A stretch of DNA of 6,953 bases from Acidobacteriota bacterium (GTDB taxonomy: Bacteria > Acidobacteriota > Blastocatellia > RBC074), in assembly GCA_017991275.1 (NCBI GenBank), contig JAGNMH010000289.1, positions 1-6,953 of the forward strand, given 5' to 3'. Every line of letters begins with the position of its first letter. The first letter of the stretch is position 1. The notes below the pieces were generated by a model. That model was not told the DNA's origin and made no database searches. It saw only the letters and a list, made by a program, of their open reading frames with translations. Below, in pieces: positions 6,610-6,953 of the stretch. The position numbers were made by a program, and so were the translations under genes.

Positions 6610-6638
6610 TTTACACGGCAGATTTGGTTTAGAAGAAT
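6610..6638 (+). promoter_or_regulatory. Candidate promoter for the YkgJ-type gene
   Basis: TTTACA (6610-6615, 5 of 6 consensus) is followed after 17 bases by AAGAAT (6633-6638, 4 of 6). Transcription would start near 6645, about 77 bases before the GTG start. The -35 box overlaps the region holding the ribosome binding site of the divergent 66-residue gene, so the two units share control DNA. Tentative. Confidence 0.3.
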
Positions 6639-6721
6639 GTCGCGCATTGTTCAACCGGCCATACGCAAGGCTGCCCGGCGATGTTTCAGCAAATTCAACT
6701 CCTTCGATTACAATCGCCAAC

Positions 6722-6953
6722 GTGACTGAACCCTATCGCCAATTGATCGAATACGCGGACTCGTTGACGGCAAAGCTGTCGTCTCGTTACGCCGAACATC
6801 TGGTTTGCCGCTCTGGTTGCAGCGGATGCTGCCACCACCATCTGTCGGTTTTTTCTGTCGAAGCCGCAACCGTCAGGGCAGGAATTGAAGCTTTGCCGGA
6901 ACCGCTTCGCATTCAGTTGAATGAGCAAGCCCGCAAAACGCTTGAACTGGAAG
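6722..6953 (+). CDS. YkgJ-family cysteine cluster protein (CxxCxxCC), N-terminal part
   Basis: An open frame from a GTG at 6722 runs off the window end after 77 complete codons. Residues 29-40 read CRSGCSGCCHHH, giving Cys29, Cys33, Cys36 and Cys37, the signature of the YkgJ/CxxCxxCC family, which is thought to bind zinc or iron. The next stretch, LSVFSVEAATVRAGI, fits the family pattern of a segment ending in an E-A pair after the cluster. The remaining cysteines expected near the C-terminus are outside the window. The start is uncertain: no ribosome binding site is visible before the GTG, there is no in-frame ATG, and a TTG at 6647 is an alternative. Function is unknown beyond probable metal binding. 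Confidence 0.8.
   Translation, partial: MTEPYRQLIEYADSLTAKLSSRYAEHLVCRSGCSGCCHHHLSVFSVEAATVRAGIEALPEPLRIQLNEQARKTLELE

Noticed and set aside
6695..6928. 77-codon frame on - at the window end
   Set aside because: It is antisense to the CxxCxxCC protein, whose cysteine cluster is a clear family signature.

Overview
This window looks like an ordinary chromosomal stretch from a free-living bacterium of roughly balanced G+C. The gene styles (a RodZ-type protein with a Thr/Pro linker, a long DUF255 thioredoxin-fold protein, a YkgJ-type cysteine cluster protein, a large DUF6798-like membrane protein) would fit a soil Acidobacteriota, possibly Blastocatellia. That placement is an inference from style only. 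There are no tRNA, rRNA, CRISPR, transposase or phage genes, and no sign of recent transfer.

Layout from left to right: (1) the 3' part of a polytopic membrane protein on +, cut by the window start, ends at 851. (2) It converges on guaB (IMP dehydrogenase) on -, and the two 3' ends share a perfect 12-bp hairpin. (3) Upstream of guaB on the same strand is a RodZ-like HTH/transmembrane protein. The 158-bp gap between them holds a perfect 17-bp hairpin, directly after the rodZ-like stop, and a separate terminator-like GC hairpin with a U-tract just before the guaB ribosome binding site. (4) Further upstream on - is a full-length DUF255 protein of the YyaL/SPATA20 family with a CHWC centre. A good sigma70-type promoter lies between it and the rodZ-like gene. 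(5) Divergent from the DUF255 gene is a HAD phosphatase of the phosphoglycolate phosphatase type on +. (6) It converges on a 66-residue hydrophobic protein on -, with a long inverted-repeat structure between them. (7) Divergent from that is the 5' part of a YkgJ-family (CxxCxxCC) protein on +, which runs off the window end.

The genes do not form one pathway. guaB makes XMP for guanine nucleotides, the RodZ-like protein points to cell shape and envelope, the HAD enzyme to metabolite repair or phosphoglycolate removal, and the DUF255, 66-residue and YkgJ proteins are poorly characterised. The three - strand genes DUF255, rodZ-like and guaB lie in tandem, but their gaps of 134 and 158 bp, with a promoter in one and a terminator-like hairpin in the other, suggest separate transcription units.

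I see no clear new multi-gene system. The items most worth a second look are non-coding: the hairpin/U-tract in the guaB leader, the 17-bp perfect hairpin, and the 67-nt inverted-repeat structure after the HAD gene.
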